Source of the DNA: a virus
Direction: 5' to 3' (one strand)
Length of the DNA: 64,000 nucleotides
Virus record (IMG/VR): IMGVR_UViG_3300021338_000003
Span: 186,001-250,000 of that record
The translations under genes were made by a program, and so were the position numbers. Positions 33,729 through 41,170 of this stretch are shown in pieces (within the stretch, counting starts at the first letter, position 1; the number at the start of each line of letters is the position of its first letter). The notes beneath the pieces were generated by a model that was given only the letters and a program-made list of their open reading frames with translations, had not been told where the DNA came from and did not search any database.

Positions 33729-34592
33729 ATGGGATACGAACAGGCACTTTCGACCAAGAAGCTGGCCACCCACTGCATCCTGTGTGGTCAGCCGCTCCGG
33801 GACCCCATCTCGGTTGAGACTGGTGTTGGTCCGATTTGTCGTGCCAAGAACGGCTACAATGAGGCTGGCAACCCCGAGACCCGTGTCCAGTGTAGCAAGC
33901 TCATCCATGCTGCTGCTCAGCCGGGCTTGACTGCCACCGAGGTCTACGACTACGCCGACCAGATCGAGGCCCTCGGGTTCCCTGATGTGGCCGCCAAAAT
34001 CCGGGAACGGTTCCATCGGGCCTACGAATACGAGCAGCGGGGAACCCTCCCAATCAAGATGAAGAGGGAGAATTACCGCCAGTGGACCGACGCCATCTGG
34101 ATGCACATCCCCTACGATGCCGAAACAACCAAGAAGTTCAACCAAGCCTTGAAGGACCGCATTTGGTCCAGTTATCGGACGGGCACGAAGGATGACACTG
34201 GAACTTTCTGGTGGATCGTCGACCCGAAGCGGGCTGACGCCGTCGACGCTCTCCTCCGGGAGTTCTATACCGGTCGTATGTGCCACTCCTCGTTCGGAGA
34301 CTTCATCATCGGCGAGGAACTCGGAGGTGGTGATACCGAGAAGGCCCCTCAGGAGGAAGCCCCTCCAGTCCCTGGTCCCCCTGCAGCGACGCCCGGAGCC
34401 TCTACCCCCTCGTTTGGAGGTAGTGGCGGAAAGGGAGGCAGCGGCGGCGAGTGGACCCCCATCCCCGGCCCGAGCGGATCCAAGACGTCGACCCCCGATG
34501 ACCCCATCACCCCCTCGCGCAGCCCCCGTGAGGTGGCCGCGGAGCGTGGGCGTGCCCGGGCCGAAGAACTTTTGAAATCTCTGGGATTGTGA
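33729..34592 (+). CDS. DUF6011-like Cys-rich protein with disordered tail
   Basis: 287 residues from ATG 33729. Residues 16-38 hold CILCGQPLRDPISVETGVGP followed by IC, the CxxCGxPLxDPxSxxxGxGPxC pattern of the DUF6011 zinc module common in phage and actinobacterial proteins. A central alpha/beta region (about residues 95-190) follows. Residues 200-270 are Pro/Gly/Ser-rich and disordered, ending in a basic helix. First gene of a promoter-led cassette. Probable zinc binding; biochemical role unknown. Confidence 0.6.
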   Translation: MGYEQALSTKKLATHCILCGQPLRDPISVETGVGPICRAKNGYNEAGNPETRVQCSKLIHAAAQPGLTATEVYDYADQIEALGFPDVAAKIRERFHRAYEYEQRGTLPIKMKRENYRQWTDAIWMHIPYDAETTKKFNQALKDRIWSSYRTGTKDDTGTFWWIVDPKRADAVDALLREFYTGRMCHSSFGDFIIGEELGGGDTEKAPQEEAPPVPGPPAATPGASTPSFGGSGGKGGSGGEWTPIPGPSGSKTSTPDDPITPSRSPREVAAERGRARAEELLKSLGL

Positions 34593-35191
34593 TGGACCCT
34601 CGGCTACTACCCTTCGACACCTGGTACAAAGCCAGGTTGCGCTCCGACGCCCCCAAGGATGTGGCCGACATTTTCCGAGGCCACACCAGGCCCTTCGTAT
34701 ATCTGCTCCGCACCCCAAGCAACATTCCAGTGCCCCGCTTCAAATTGGGCCGATTTGTTGCCTGGAGCGGGGCAGATCGTACCCATGGTCACCTGACCGC
34801 GGAAAAGATTAGGGACTCCTTCGAAATCCTTCAGGTCCATGACGACCAGGAAAACCTCAATGAACGGACCAAGAGATTGTTCCGCAGGAAAAAGCAAATG
34901 AGCAAGATGGACGAAGTTGTTGCGAAGTACGAGAACGAGGTCACAGCCTCCCAGAATGGCCAATTCTACAACGATGAGGGGGAGGAACTTGACGCAGAAG
35001 AAGTTGAGAGTCATGTCGAAGCCACTCTCAAGGAGTTGGAGAAGCTCAAGAAGCAGACAGAAGACTTCCAACGTAAGCTCAAGGCCGGCAGTCTGAAAAC
35101 GGAGGATGGGTTTATGTCGTTCATGTCCGTGATCATCCATGGGTATGACCAAACGGGACCTGTGGGCATCAGCTTCGAGTCCAACGATTAG
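34592..35191 (+). CDS. Two-part protein with internal tag copy
   Basis: 199 residues from ATG 34592 (TGATG overlap). Residues 1-100 form a small domain with no recognised family. At residue 103 the sequence MSKMDEVVAKYENEVTAS restarts as a copy of the shared tag, with AGGA 8 bp before that ATG (34898). Either two proteins are made from one frame, or an untagged gene has fused to a tagged one. The second part is an acidic coiled coil with a short globular end. Function unknown. Confidence 0.55.
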   Translation: MDPRLLPFDTWYKARLRSDAPKDVADIFRGHTRPFVYLLRTPSNIPVPRFKLGRFVAWSGADRTHGHLTAEKIRDSFEILQVHDDQENLNERTKRLFRRKKQMSKMDEVVAKYENEVTASQNGQFYNDEGEELDAEEVESHVEATLKELEKLKKQTEDFQRKLKAGSLKTEDGFMSFMSVIIHGYDQTGPVGISFESND

Positions 35192-35213
35192 CCGTCCTTC
35201 CTAGAGACGGTTG

Positions 35214-35242
35214 AGCCCCGGTAGGATAATCCCTCCGGGGCT
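35214..35242 (+). terminator. Terminator between convergent operons
   Basis: AGCCCCGG (35214-35221) and CCGGGGCT (35235-35242) form an 8-bp stem, followed by TATTTGTATT. It separates the plus-strand cassette from the minus-strand block ending at 35267. Confidence 0.75.
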
Positions 35243-35266
35243 TATTTGTATTCAGTCAAGATTGAA

Positions 35267-36124
35267 TCAGCTGGACATCTTCCAGCCTTCGTCATCCTCC
35301 AATTCGGACATAGCCTTCTCCCAATCCGATGGGTGAACCTTCAGGGCCCGCATGGTCTGGTTCATTTCATTGGATACCTGACGAGTGTTGGTAATGGCCC
35401 GTCCAGCCAGGGACAAACGTTCGGTAACCTTGATTACATCCTTGAGGATGTCGGTCTTCGAACGACTGTAGAGGTAGGGAATGAGACGGCCGATGGCCAC
35501 CGACATCACGACAGCAGTGGCTGCCATACCCACGTCTTTGATGAGCCCTACCTTGAGGTACTTGAGAACTCCACGGGCCAGGCTATCTACGACACGACCA
35601 GCACGGTCCTTGCGCTTCTGAAGAAGGGTGTTGTTGACCGAGGCAGCTGTCTTGAAGAAGACTTCCAAGTCACGCTCGGAAGCAGACGTTCCCAGGGCTC
35701 CCAGGAGCTGGGATATAGCCTCGACATTTCCAGCCATTTCATCTTTCCAGAAGGTTACCATGGTGCGGAGGTACAAGGTCAGAACACGCATCAGGACGGT
35801 CACTGCGAGGTAGGCCCCTGCCTGCCCCAGCCATGCCGGGATGGCGGCCTCGACCTGCTTGCGCTCAATGAGATGGGACAGTCGAGTGGCAGCCGTGGCC
35901 TTGGTCTTACCGTCGGCACCAGGCTCGTCCTTGGAATTCCACTCATCATCGACCTCTTCGAAGAAGTCCTTCTTCTCGCTGTCAGACAGGTCCGAAATCT
36001 CATCGATTCCATGCTCCTTCATCTGACCCTTCATATAATTCTGCCAGTCCTTCTCATGCTCGGTCGTGGCAGGATTTCCATCCTTAGCCACCCGGTAGCG
36101 ATCGACGACATCTTTGATCGACAT
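35267..36124 (-). CDS. Tagged protein with EAAIPAWL motif and membrane-like helices
   Basis: 285 residues. Start at 36124 (MSIKDVVDRY) has AGGAG 5 bp upstream; the adjacent ATG at 36127 gives an extra Met. Residues 1-12 match the tag. Residues 20-80 are acidic; residues 84-99 (HLIERKQVEAAIPAWL) repeat the block that opens the 23784 protein, and are followed by hydrophobic helices at about 101-122 and 200-220. This looks like a propeptide plus a mature protein beginning near Ala94. Internal head or membrane-inserted ejection protein are both possible. Confidence 0.6.
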   Translation of the reverse strand: MSIKDVVDRYRVAKDGNPATTEHEKDWQNYMKGQMKEHGIDEISDLSDSEKKDFFEEVDDEWNSKDEPGADGKTKATAATRLSHLIERKQVEAAIPAWLGQAGAYLAVTVLMRVLTLYLRTMVTFWKDEMAGNVEAISQLLGALGTSASERDLEVFFKTAASVNNTLLQKRKDRAGRVVDSLARGVLKYLKVGLIKDVGMAATAVVMSVAIGRLIPYLYSRSKTDILKDVIKVTERLSLAGRAITNTRQVSNEMNQTMRALKVHPSDWEKAMSELEDDEGWKMSS

Positions 36125-36618
36125 CATGTCTCCTGGTATTTGCGGATGACTTCGCGAAGACATGCCACCCGGGCGAATGTTGTTTCGACTATATCCACCA
36201 AGGCGTCTTTTCCTTGGTCAGACACGAAATCCACTACCGATCCGTACCCGGACTGGGCACGAACAGTCAGCACCATGCGCCCCACGTCCTGGGACGTCAC
36301 ATCCGGACCACGCCAAACAGCATGGACCAAAAGCGAATCCAGGTCCATCAATGGGACCCGGAGCTGGCCGAGGGCCTGCTTCGTGGCCCTCCACTTGTAG
36401 TGGTTGGTTACCTGGGGCGGAGCGGGGTTCATGTCCGCCAAAGCCCGGTCGAAGGGGAGCGCAGCCTCAGAAGTCAAAGCCGCCTCTTGGACCCGCATGT
36501 CCACTAGTCCACGAGCAAACTCCGGGAGTTCACTGTAGGCCAGATACGAGTCCGCCAATGAGGAGGCGAAAACCACCTGCATCATTGGCGAAAGAAAGGG
36601 TCTCACGGCCAACCCCAC
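36124..36618 (-). CDS. Hypothetical protein
   Basis: 164 residues from GTG 36618; GTG at 36606 (GGGG 6 bp upstream) is an equally good start, so the N-terminus is uncertain. Helical, Ala/Val/Leu-rich, without motif. Stop overlaps the start of the tagged gene. Its position in a minus-strand block of structural-looking genes is the only hint. Confidence 0.5.
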   Translation of the reverse strand: MGLAVRPFLSPMMQVVFASSLADSYLAYSELPEFARGLVDMRVQEAALTSEAALPFDRALADMNPAPPQVTNHYKWRATKQALGQLRVPLMDLDSLLVHAVWRGPDVTSQDVGRMVLTVRAQSGYGSVVDFVSDQGKDALVDIVETTFARVACLREVIRKYQET

Positions 36619-36639
36619 TAGGCTGCCGCGGATGACTGT

Positions 36640-37623
36640 TCAGTCAACCACGAGCTTGTCGACGTCCACCTGCCACTCATACCCAATACCATTGTGCATG
36701 GCAAGGATCATCTCGTTGGGACCAGTAGTGAGCACCTTCCCAGAGGCAATCCGAAGAGTATCGGCCCAGGCCAGAGCCGAAGCACCATCCATGGCACCAG
36801 CCACAACCAGGAAGGCCACCAGTTCATCACGACCGCCCGTGACGGACTGACGGGAGGTGAGCTGCTCGGCATACCCAGCATCACCGAACGCCTCGGCGTA
36901 GTACTGACGGAGCTTTCCAAGAGTGTTCTGGTCCAGTTCGGTGGACGCTACCATCTCGGCAACCTGATTGACGTGGATACGGCTGTTCTCTTCACGACCG
37001 GTGATGCGAACGGCTATCATGCCGTGAGCGTCAGCCTCAGACTGCACGCTGCCGACCTTCTCCTCACCATATTCGTTGAAGAAGATGACCTGGGCACCAA
37101 CAACAGGCAAAGGACGACCCTGATCGAGAGAAGCAAGGCTCACAGCCCGCTTGCCAACCCGGCTCATCGAGGACTGAAGCTTACGCTCAGCGAGGATGGA
37201 CTCCAGGTCCTCCTCAGCCACCCGGTACAGGACAGGGGTGCCACCGTTGTCGGCGACCTCCCATACATCACTGGAACGGGCCTCGATGAAGCGAGACGGA
37301 CCGTTCGGAATCATCCGCTCGCGATCGTCGATGGGACGAGTCACCGTGGCTTGAGTCACGTTGAGACTGACGGCTTCGGACCCAGCATGGATTTTGAGGG
37401 TGCCCATGTGGGGACGAATCCGACCCTTGAAGGACATCGTAATGAAATCCGAGATGTCCTCGGAGGAGGGGTTGCCCACCCCCTTGTCGAAAGCAACCAG
37501 AACAGTTGCTAGGTCCGAACCCGCCATGCGAGTATCGATGAGGGACAGGTCAGCACGATGACCCACATCAGTAGCAATGCGGGAGGCGACCCGAGAAGCA
37601 ATGCGATCAACTGCGTTGGGCAT
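36640..37623 (-). CDS. Hypothetical protein, possibly virion-associated
   Basis: 327 residues; ATG 37623 is chosen for GGAG 6 bp upstream, not the earlier in-frame ATGs. It begins MPNAVDRIASRVASRIA, an amphipathic helix with Ala-Ser pairs somewhat like the tags. The body is mixed alpha/beta with a barrel-like segment near residues 160-200. No catalytic motif. Could be a packaged protein by its N-terminus, but the match is weak. Confidence 0.5.
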   Translation of the reverse strand: MPNAVDRIASRVASRIATDVGHRADLSLIDTRMAGSDLATVLVAFDKGVGNPSSEDISDFITMSFKGRIRPHMGTLKIHAGSEAVSLNVTQATVTRPIDDRERMIPNGPSRFIEARSSDVWEVADNGGTPVLYRVAEEDLESILAERKLQSSMSRVGKRAVSLASLDQGRPLPVVGAQVIFFNEYGEEKVGSVQSEADAHGMIAVRITGREENSRIHVNQVAEMVASTELDQNTLGKLRQYYAEAFGDAGYAEQLTSRQSVTGGRDELVAFLVVAGAMDGASALAWADTLRIASGKVLTTGPNEMILAMHNGIGYEWQVDVDKLVVD

Positions 37624-37672
37624 TTCGTTCTCCATGTGGAAGATATGGCTTGGGTGATTGATGGCCTTGGGC

Positions 37673-38422
37673 CTATTTCCCAAGTGCTCGGGTCAAAACT
37701 GTTGCCGAGAAACCCAGCGCTTCTGAAGCGGAATGTATATCGTCAAAGTTATCATGGGCCCACGTCGCCAACTTCGCGGCGGGCACACCATACTTCGCTT
37801 CGAGGACCGACTGGGCTGGGTCACGCACCGAATAGCACTCGGGAGAACATATCCGAATGCAGTCCTCCTCGTAGAATGCCTCGCCATCGAATGAACGTTC
37901 ACACTCAGCACATACTTGGGTGTTTTTGAAGAACACAAACTCAGGTCGCAACTCACTCCGAGATTGAGCCACACCGATGGCAGACCCTCGCATCTTACCC
38001 AGGGATACCTTGGTGATAGACCGCACCTCTTGGGATGTGATGCCCAAGAGATCACCAACAGCCTTGTCCTTCATGGGCTCGTTGTTTGATTCAACCAGCA
38101 CACAGTTGTGAGAAGCTGTCTTGAAATTGTATCGACAGTTGGTATTCTCACAAGAAGACAGTACCTCCATTTTGAGAACAGGACAGGCGAACCCTGTCTC
38201 CTTCAGTTCAACTCCCTGTCTCGTCTCCAATACCTGGGCTACATTGTCCATCTCCAATAGACGAAGGCCCTGCCGCAACTTCCGACGAGATATGACATCA
38301 AGGTCCCCATAATCAGAGACCAGGCGTTCTAGGCCCAAAACACTCAACTTCGGGGACAACCCACGGGATTTCAATACATCCTTCAAAAGGACGTTCACAG
38401 CGGGAAAGTTTTTCAGGTCCAT
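37673..38422 (-). CDS. Zinc-finger / HTH protein, transcription-factor-like
   Basis: 249 residues from ATG 38422 (GGAG 6 bp upstream). Two cysteine clusters are seen: ACPVLK...SSCENTNC near residues 78-97, and CAECERSF...CIRICSPEC near 175-195, each able to bind zinc. Between them KAVGDLLGITSQEVRSITK reads as a helix-turn-helix like a sigma region 4. The C-terminal 40 residues contain a second HTH-like pattern. A phage regulator of transcription is likely but not proven. Confidence 0.55.
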   Translation of the reverse strand: MDLKNFPAVNVLLKDVLKSRGLSPKLSVLGLERLVSDYGDLDVISRRKLRQGLRLLEMDNVAQVLETRQGVELKETGFACPVLKMEVLSSCENTNCRYNFKTASHNCVLVESNNEPMKDKAVGDLLGITSQEVRSITKVSLGKMRGSAIGVAQSRSELRPEFVFFKNTQVCAECERSFDGEAFYEEDCIRICSPECYSVRDPAQSVLEAKYGVPAAKLATWAHDNFDDIHSASEALGFSATVLTRALGK

Positions 38423-38451
38423 GATACGCTCCAACACGGACTGGATTTACC

Positions 38452-38958
38452 TCAGAGAATCCCTTCCCGCTTAAGGATCCGGTACACCCCGAGAGTCATA
38501 GAATCCATCACGTGGTCACATGGGTCATATCTTTTGAGTCTAGGCCGCCAAGTGGCATGCCTATCTCCTGCCTTCTTGATAAGGCCCCTGGGGAATTTTT
38601 CGGAGTGATGTTTGTTGTACGCATTCTTGTGATCAGCAGCCTGGATGATGACCACGTTGATACCCCGACGTCGAGCTTCGGATGCAAACATCCCAATGAG
38701 AAGGTTCACACACTCACTGACCGATCCGCCTCCCTTGCCTCGACGGGCCTGGTAGCGCTCCATGACCAACTCGTCACCCTCGGACATCTCAAGGTCATCA
38801 AAAAGCCTCGCAATGCGCTTGTAGAGGTCTTCGGTTATGTACCCATGAGGAGTATTGGGGGTAGGAAAGTGACCAGTCTTCCCTAGCTTGCGACCTCTCC
38901 ACAGACTGAACCAGGTGTTGTTCTTCCCCGGGTCTATTGATAGTGTCTTAATGACCAT
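38452..38958 (-). CDS. RuvC-like Holliday junction resolvase
   Basis: 168 residues from ATG 38958 with AAGGA 7 bp upstream. The RNase-H-fold acidic residues are in the right order: D9 in LSIDPGKNN, E67 in ELVMERYQ, and D148/D152 in CDHVMDSMTLG, with the Lys/His-rich block QAADHKNAYNKHH before them. It resolves branched DNA before packaging. It is the first gene of the minus-strand block and divergent from the gene at 39004, 45 bp away. Confidence 0.8.
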   Translation of the reverse strand: MVIKTLSIDPGKNNTWFSLWRGRKLGKTGHFPTPNTPHGYITEDLYKRIARLFDDLEMSEGDELVMERYQARRGKGGGSVSECVNLLIGMFASEARRRGINVVIIQAADHKNAYNKHHSEKFPRGLIKKAGDRHATWRPRLKRYDPCDHVMDSMTLGVYRILKREGIL

Positions 38959-39003
38959 GGGGCGGTCCTTTTCCTGTAGGTCTCATACGCAAGGTGGGAC
39001 GCC

Positions 39004-40062
39004 ATGACCAAATTCGGCGGTCGCAATGATGGCGACCTAACAAACCTAGAACGTGCTACTGAGACGGCCGACAATACGTTGGCTCATTCTATCTTCCGAC
39101 CCGGAATGCGGTATGGCGGAAGAGATGAGACCAACCAACATCAGGTGGTCACACGAATTGACCACCTGGAAGACCGAGTGGTTGAGCATATCAGAGAGAA
39201 CCTCATCCCGAGGGTACAGGAACATTCCCGGATTTCTATCGACACGGACCCGGTCAAGTTCCTGTACTACCAAAAGCTCCAATTTGGTAGGCTCTGTTCT
39301 TGTTTCGACCGGGTCAATGGAGCGGCCGACAAGCAATGTCCCATCTGCTACGGACGGGCCTATGTTGGCGGATATCACAAGTATGGGACCAACCACCACG
39401 TAGTAGACATGACGGCCCCCAACCTCACCTTGGTGAACGTAGCCCCTGACTTCGGGTCCGGACAGCGCCCTGTTCCTCTGACCCTTCTAGATACAGCGGT
39501 CAAGGGATATATTGAACTCACCGTACCTTTGGGCGCTAATAGGGGTGTTCTGGACGCCATGCGGATGAAGGGCAAGGCCCAGAATGGGTCCAGTATCACA
39601 CCACTGGTCAAGCTGAAAGGACAGGCTGACTCTGAATTTGTGATAGTCACCAAGAGTGTTGTCGAGACCAAGCTTCGCGATGCCTTCGGACGCCCCAACT
39701 CCCTGGTGTTCAGATTCGTGATGGACCGCATCAACCCCGATGCGGAGCTTCCGGAGTTCCTGTTCTTCTACCTCAGATACACGACCCTGGATGACATCAA
39801 GGTAACTCTCGACATCCCCAAGAGGGAGAAGAGCATCGAATTCCAAGAATATGGACTGTTGGATGTGGTCGATACCATTGAGGCGGTAGCCTCACGAAAA
39901 CTCCCAAACATCACTTCGGAAGACATGTTCATACGAGTACTGGATGGGGAAAGGTTCAAGGTCATCCAAACCTCCCAATGGGAACCAGAGAACCAGCTGG
40001 TGGAGACCGCCATCCGGGCTCGCCACATCAACAAAGAAGAACACCTCTATCGAGTTCTGTGA
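39004..40062 (+). CDS. Tail/baseplate-type protein with zinc knuckle
   Basis: 352 residues from ATG 39004, AAGGTGGGACGCC upstream. Near residues 98-122 it has CSC...QCPICYGRAYVGGY, a CxC/CPxCxG zinc knuckle with a following GGY, seen in phage connector or baseplate proteins. The rest is beta-rich. It heads a plus-strand run of structural genes. Exact virion position is inferred. Confidence 0.6.
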   Translation: MTKFGGRNDGDLTNLERATETADNTLAHSIFRPGMRYGGRDETNQHQVVTRIDHLEDRVVEHIRENLIPRVQEHSRISIDTDPVKFLYYQKLQFGRLCSCFDRVNGAADKQCPICYGRAYVGGYHKYGTNHHVVDMTAPNLTLVNVAPDFGSGQRPVPLTLLDTAVKGYIELTVPLGANRGVLDAMRMKGKAQNGSSITPLVKLKGQADSEFVIVTKSVVETKLRDAFGRPNSLVFRFVMDRINPDAELPEFLFFYLRYTTLDDIKVTLDIPKREKSIEFQEYGLLDVVDTIEAVASRKLPNITSEDMFIRVLDGERFKVIQTSQWEPENQLVETAIRARHINKEEHLYRVL

Positions 40063-40071
40063 GGACCAAAA

Positions 40072-40821
40072 ATGGCTCTTTCTGATACCTTCCTCAAGCT
40101 GGAGATTGACACCTCCTATGCTGGGTTCTCCGACCTCACTTCGGAAGCCCTCAATTCCCTAGTCTTGCACGTTGGGCCTGGGCACATTGCCTTCCAGCCC
40201 TTCCAGAATGCCGAATACCAGCAGAATCTGACTTCAACCTTGGGCCACGCCGGCCGGGTCAGTGCAGACCCTATCTCCTTGGTGATCGGTGCCAAAGCCC
40301 CGTACTTCATGCCTCTGAACCAATGGGGGCTGATGAACCTGAGCCAGGTACAGGAGCTTTCCCAACTCATCAAGAAGGGGGTGGTTACCGCTACCCTTCA
40401 TAACCGGGGCGAAACCGTCGGCGGGTCGGGTCTGGAATGGCGGGTTGGATTCAACGTCGATGACCAGGAAATTCGTTCCTACAGCGTTCAACCTCGCAGC
40501 GTATGGGAGGCGGTAACGGCCTCCCAGTCAGTCCCTGCTGCCGGGGCTGACAATTTCATATACATCCCGGGAACGCCTAGGGTATACCCTATCATCGAGT
40601 GCCAGGAAGCCACAACTGTTGACTATGATATCCAGGTATATGCTTTCAATCCTATCTCCAACGCTGTGGCTCTCATCGCCGAATTCCTCAACCGGAAGGG
40701 CACGTTTGTAGAGCGCCTAAACGATGTGGAGTATTCCCAGTATATCATTCCCATCGTGTCCCGTGTTGGCGGTGTTGTAAACATCGATGTCAATGTCGGA
40801 CTTCAAATCGAGCGTGCGTGA
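40072..40821 (+). CDS. Virion structural-type protein
   Basis: 249 residues from ATG 40072, 9 bp behind the previous gene. Beta-rich, with low Lys and even codon use as in tail proteins. No motif recognised. Coupled to the next gene by a one-base overlap. Confidence 0.55.
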   Translation: MALSDTFLKLEIDTSYAGFSDLTSEALNSLVLHVGPGHIAFQPFQNAEYQQNLTSTLGHAGRVSADPISLVIGAKAPYFMPLNQWGLMNLSQVQELSQLIKKGVVTATLHNRGETVGGSGLEWRVGFNVDDQEIRSYSVQPRSVWEAVTASQSVPAAGADNFIYIPGTPRVYPIIECQEATTVDYDIQVYAFNPISNAVALIAEFLNRKGTFVERLNDVEYSQYIIPIVSRVGGVVNIDVNVGLQIERA

Positions 40822-41126
40822 TGACCGAGCTTGAGATCTTCAACGAGGCTCTATTTGTTGATAGTCACCAGGACGCCGTTCGAGAGACTCAAAAGTGGAC
40901 CCTCGAACGGCTTCTTCAGTGGCCGGATGACCTCCGCCCGGGCATCGCCCAGCTGCTCATCGACAAGGTCCGAGCCTGGGGCGTAGAGCCTCCGGCTATC
41001 TGGGAAGAGGCCATCCTAAACCCAAGCCTAATCAACGACCTTCATGATGACAGGTCTGAGAGTGAAATGGACGAATGGGAAGACCCAAGGCCGACCCATG
41101 ACGCCGAGGAAGATATCCTGGCATAG
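40821..41126 (+). CDS. Hypothetical acidic protein
   Basis: 101 residues from ATG 40821 (TGATG). Very acidic helical protein with an Asp/Glu-rich tail. No family recognised; a chaperone-like or connector accessory role would fit but is speculative. Confidence 0.55.
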   Translation: MTELEIFNEALFVDSHQDAVRETQKWTLERLLQWPDDLRPGIAQLLIDKVRAWGVEPPAIWEEAILNPSLINDLHDDRSESEMDEWEDPRPTHDAEEDILA

Positions 41127-41147
41127 TCCGTTCTCTCGTGTTACAAT
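41119..41147 (+). promoter_or_regulatory. Candidate promoter ahead of the helicase
   Basis: TACAAT (41142-41147) is preceded by CTCGTGT and followed by GGTATA, the flanks of the GTGCCATGT promoter family. The -35 position (TGGCAT at 41119, 17-bp spacer) is weak. Confidence 0.45.
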
Positions 41148-41170
41148 GGTATATGTGAGGTATACTTCAA

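Noticed and set aside
33534-34718. 394-codon minus-strand frame opposite the DUF6011-like gene
   Set aside because: The plus strand has a promoter, ribosome site and a recognisable zinc motif; the minus frame has none.
35246-36400. 384-codon plus-strand frame across the minus-strand tagged gene
   Set aside because: The minus-strand reading has the tag, the PAWL block and coupled starts; the plus frame starts inside the terminator region with no ribosome site.
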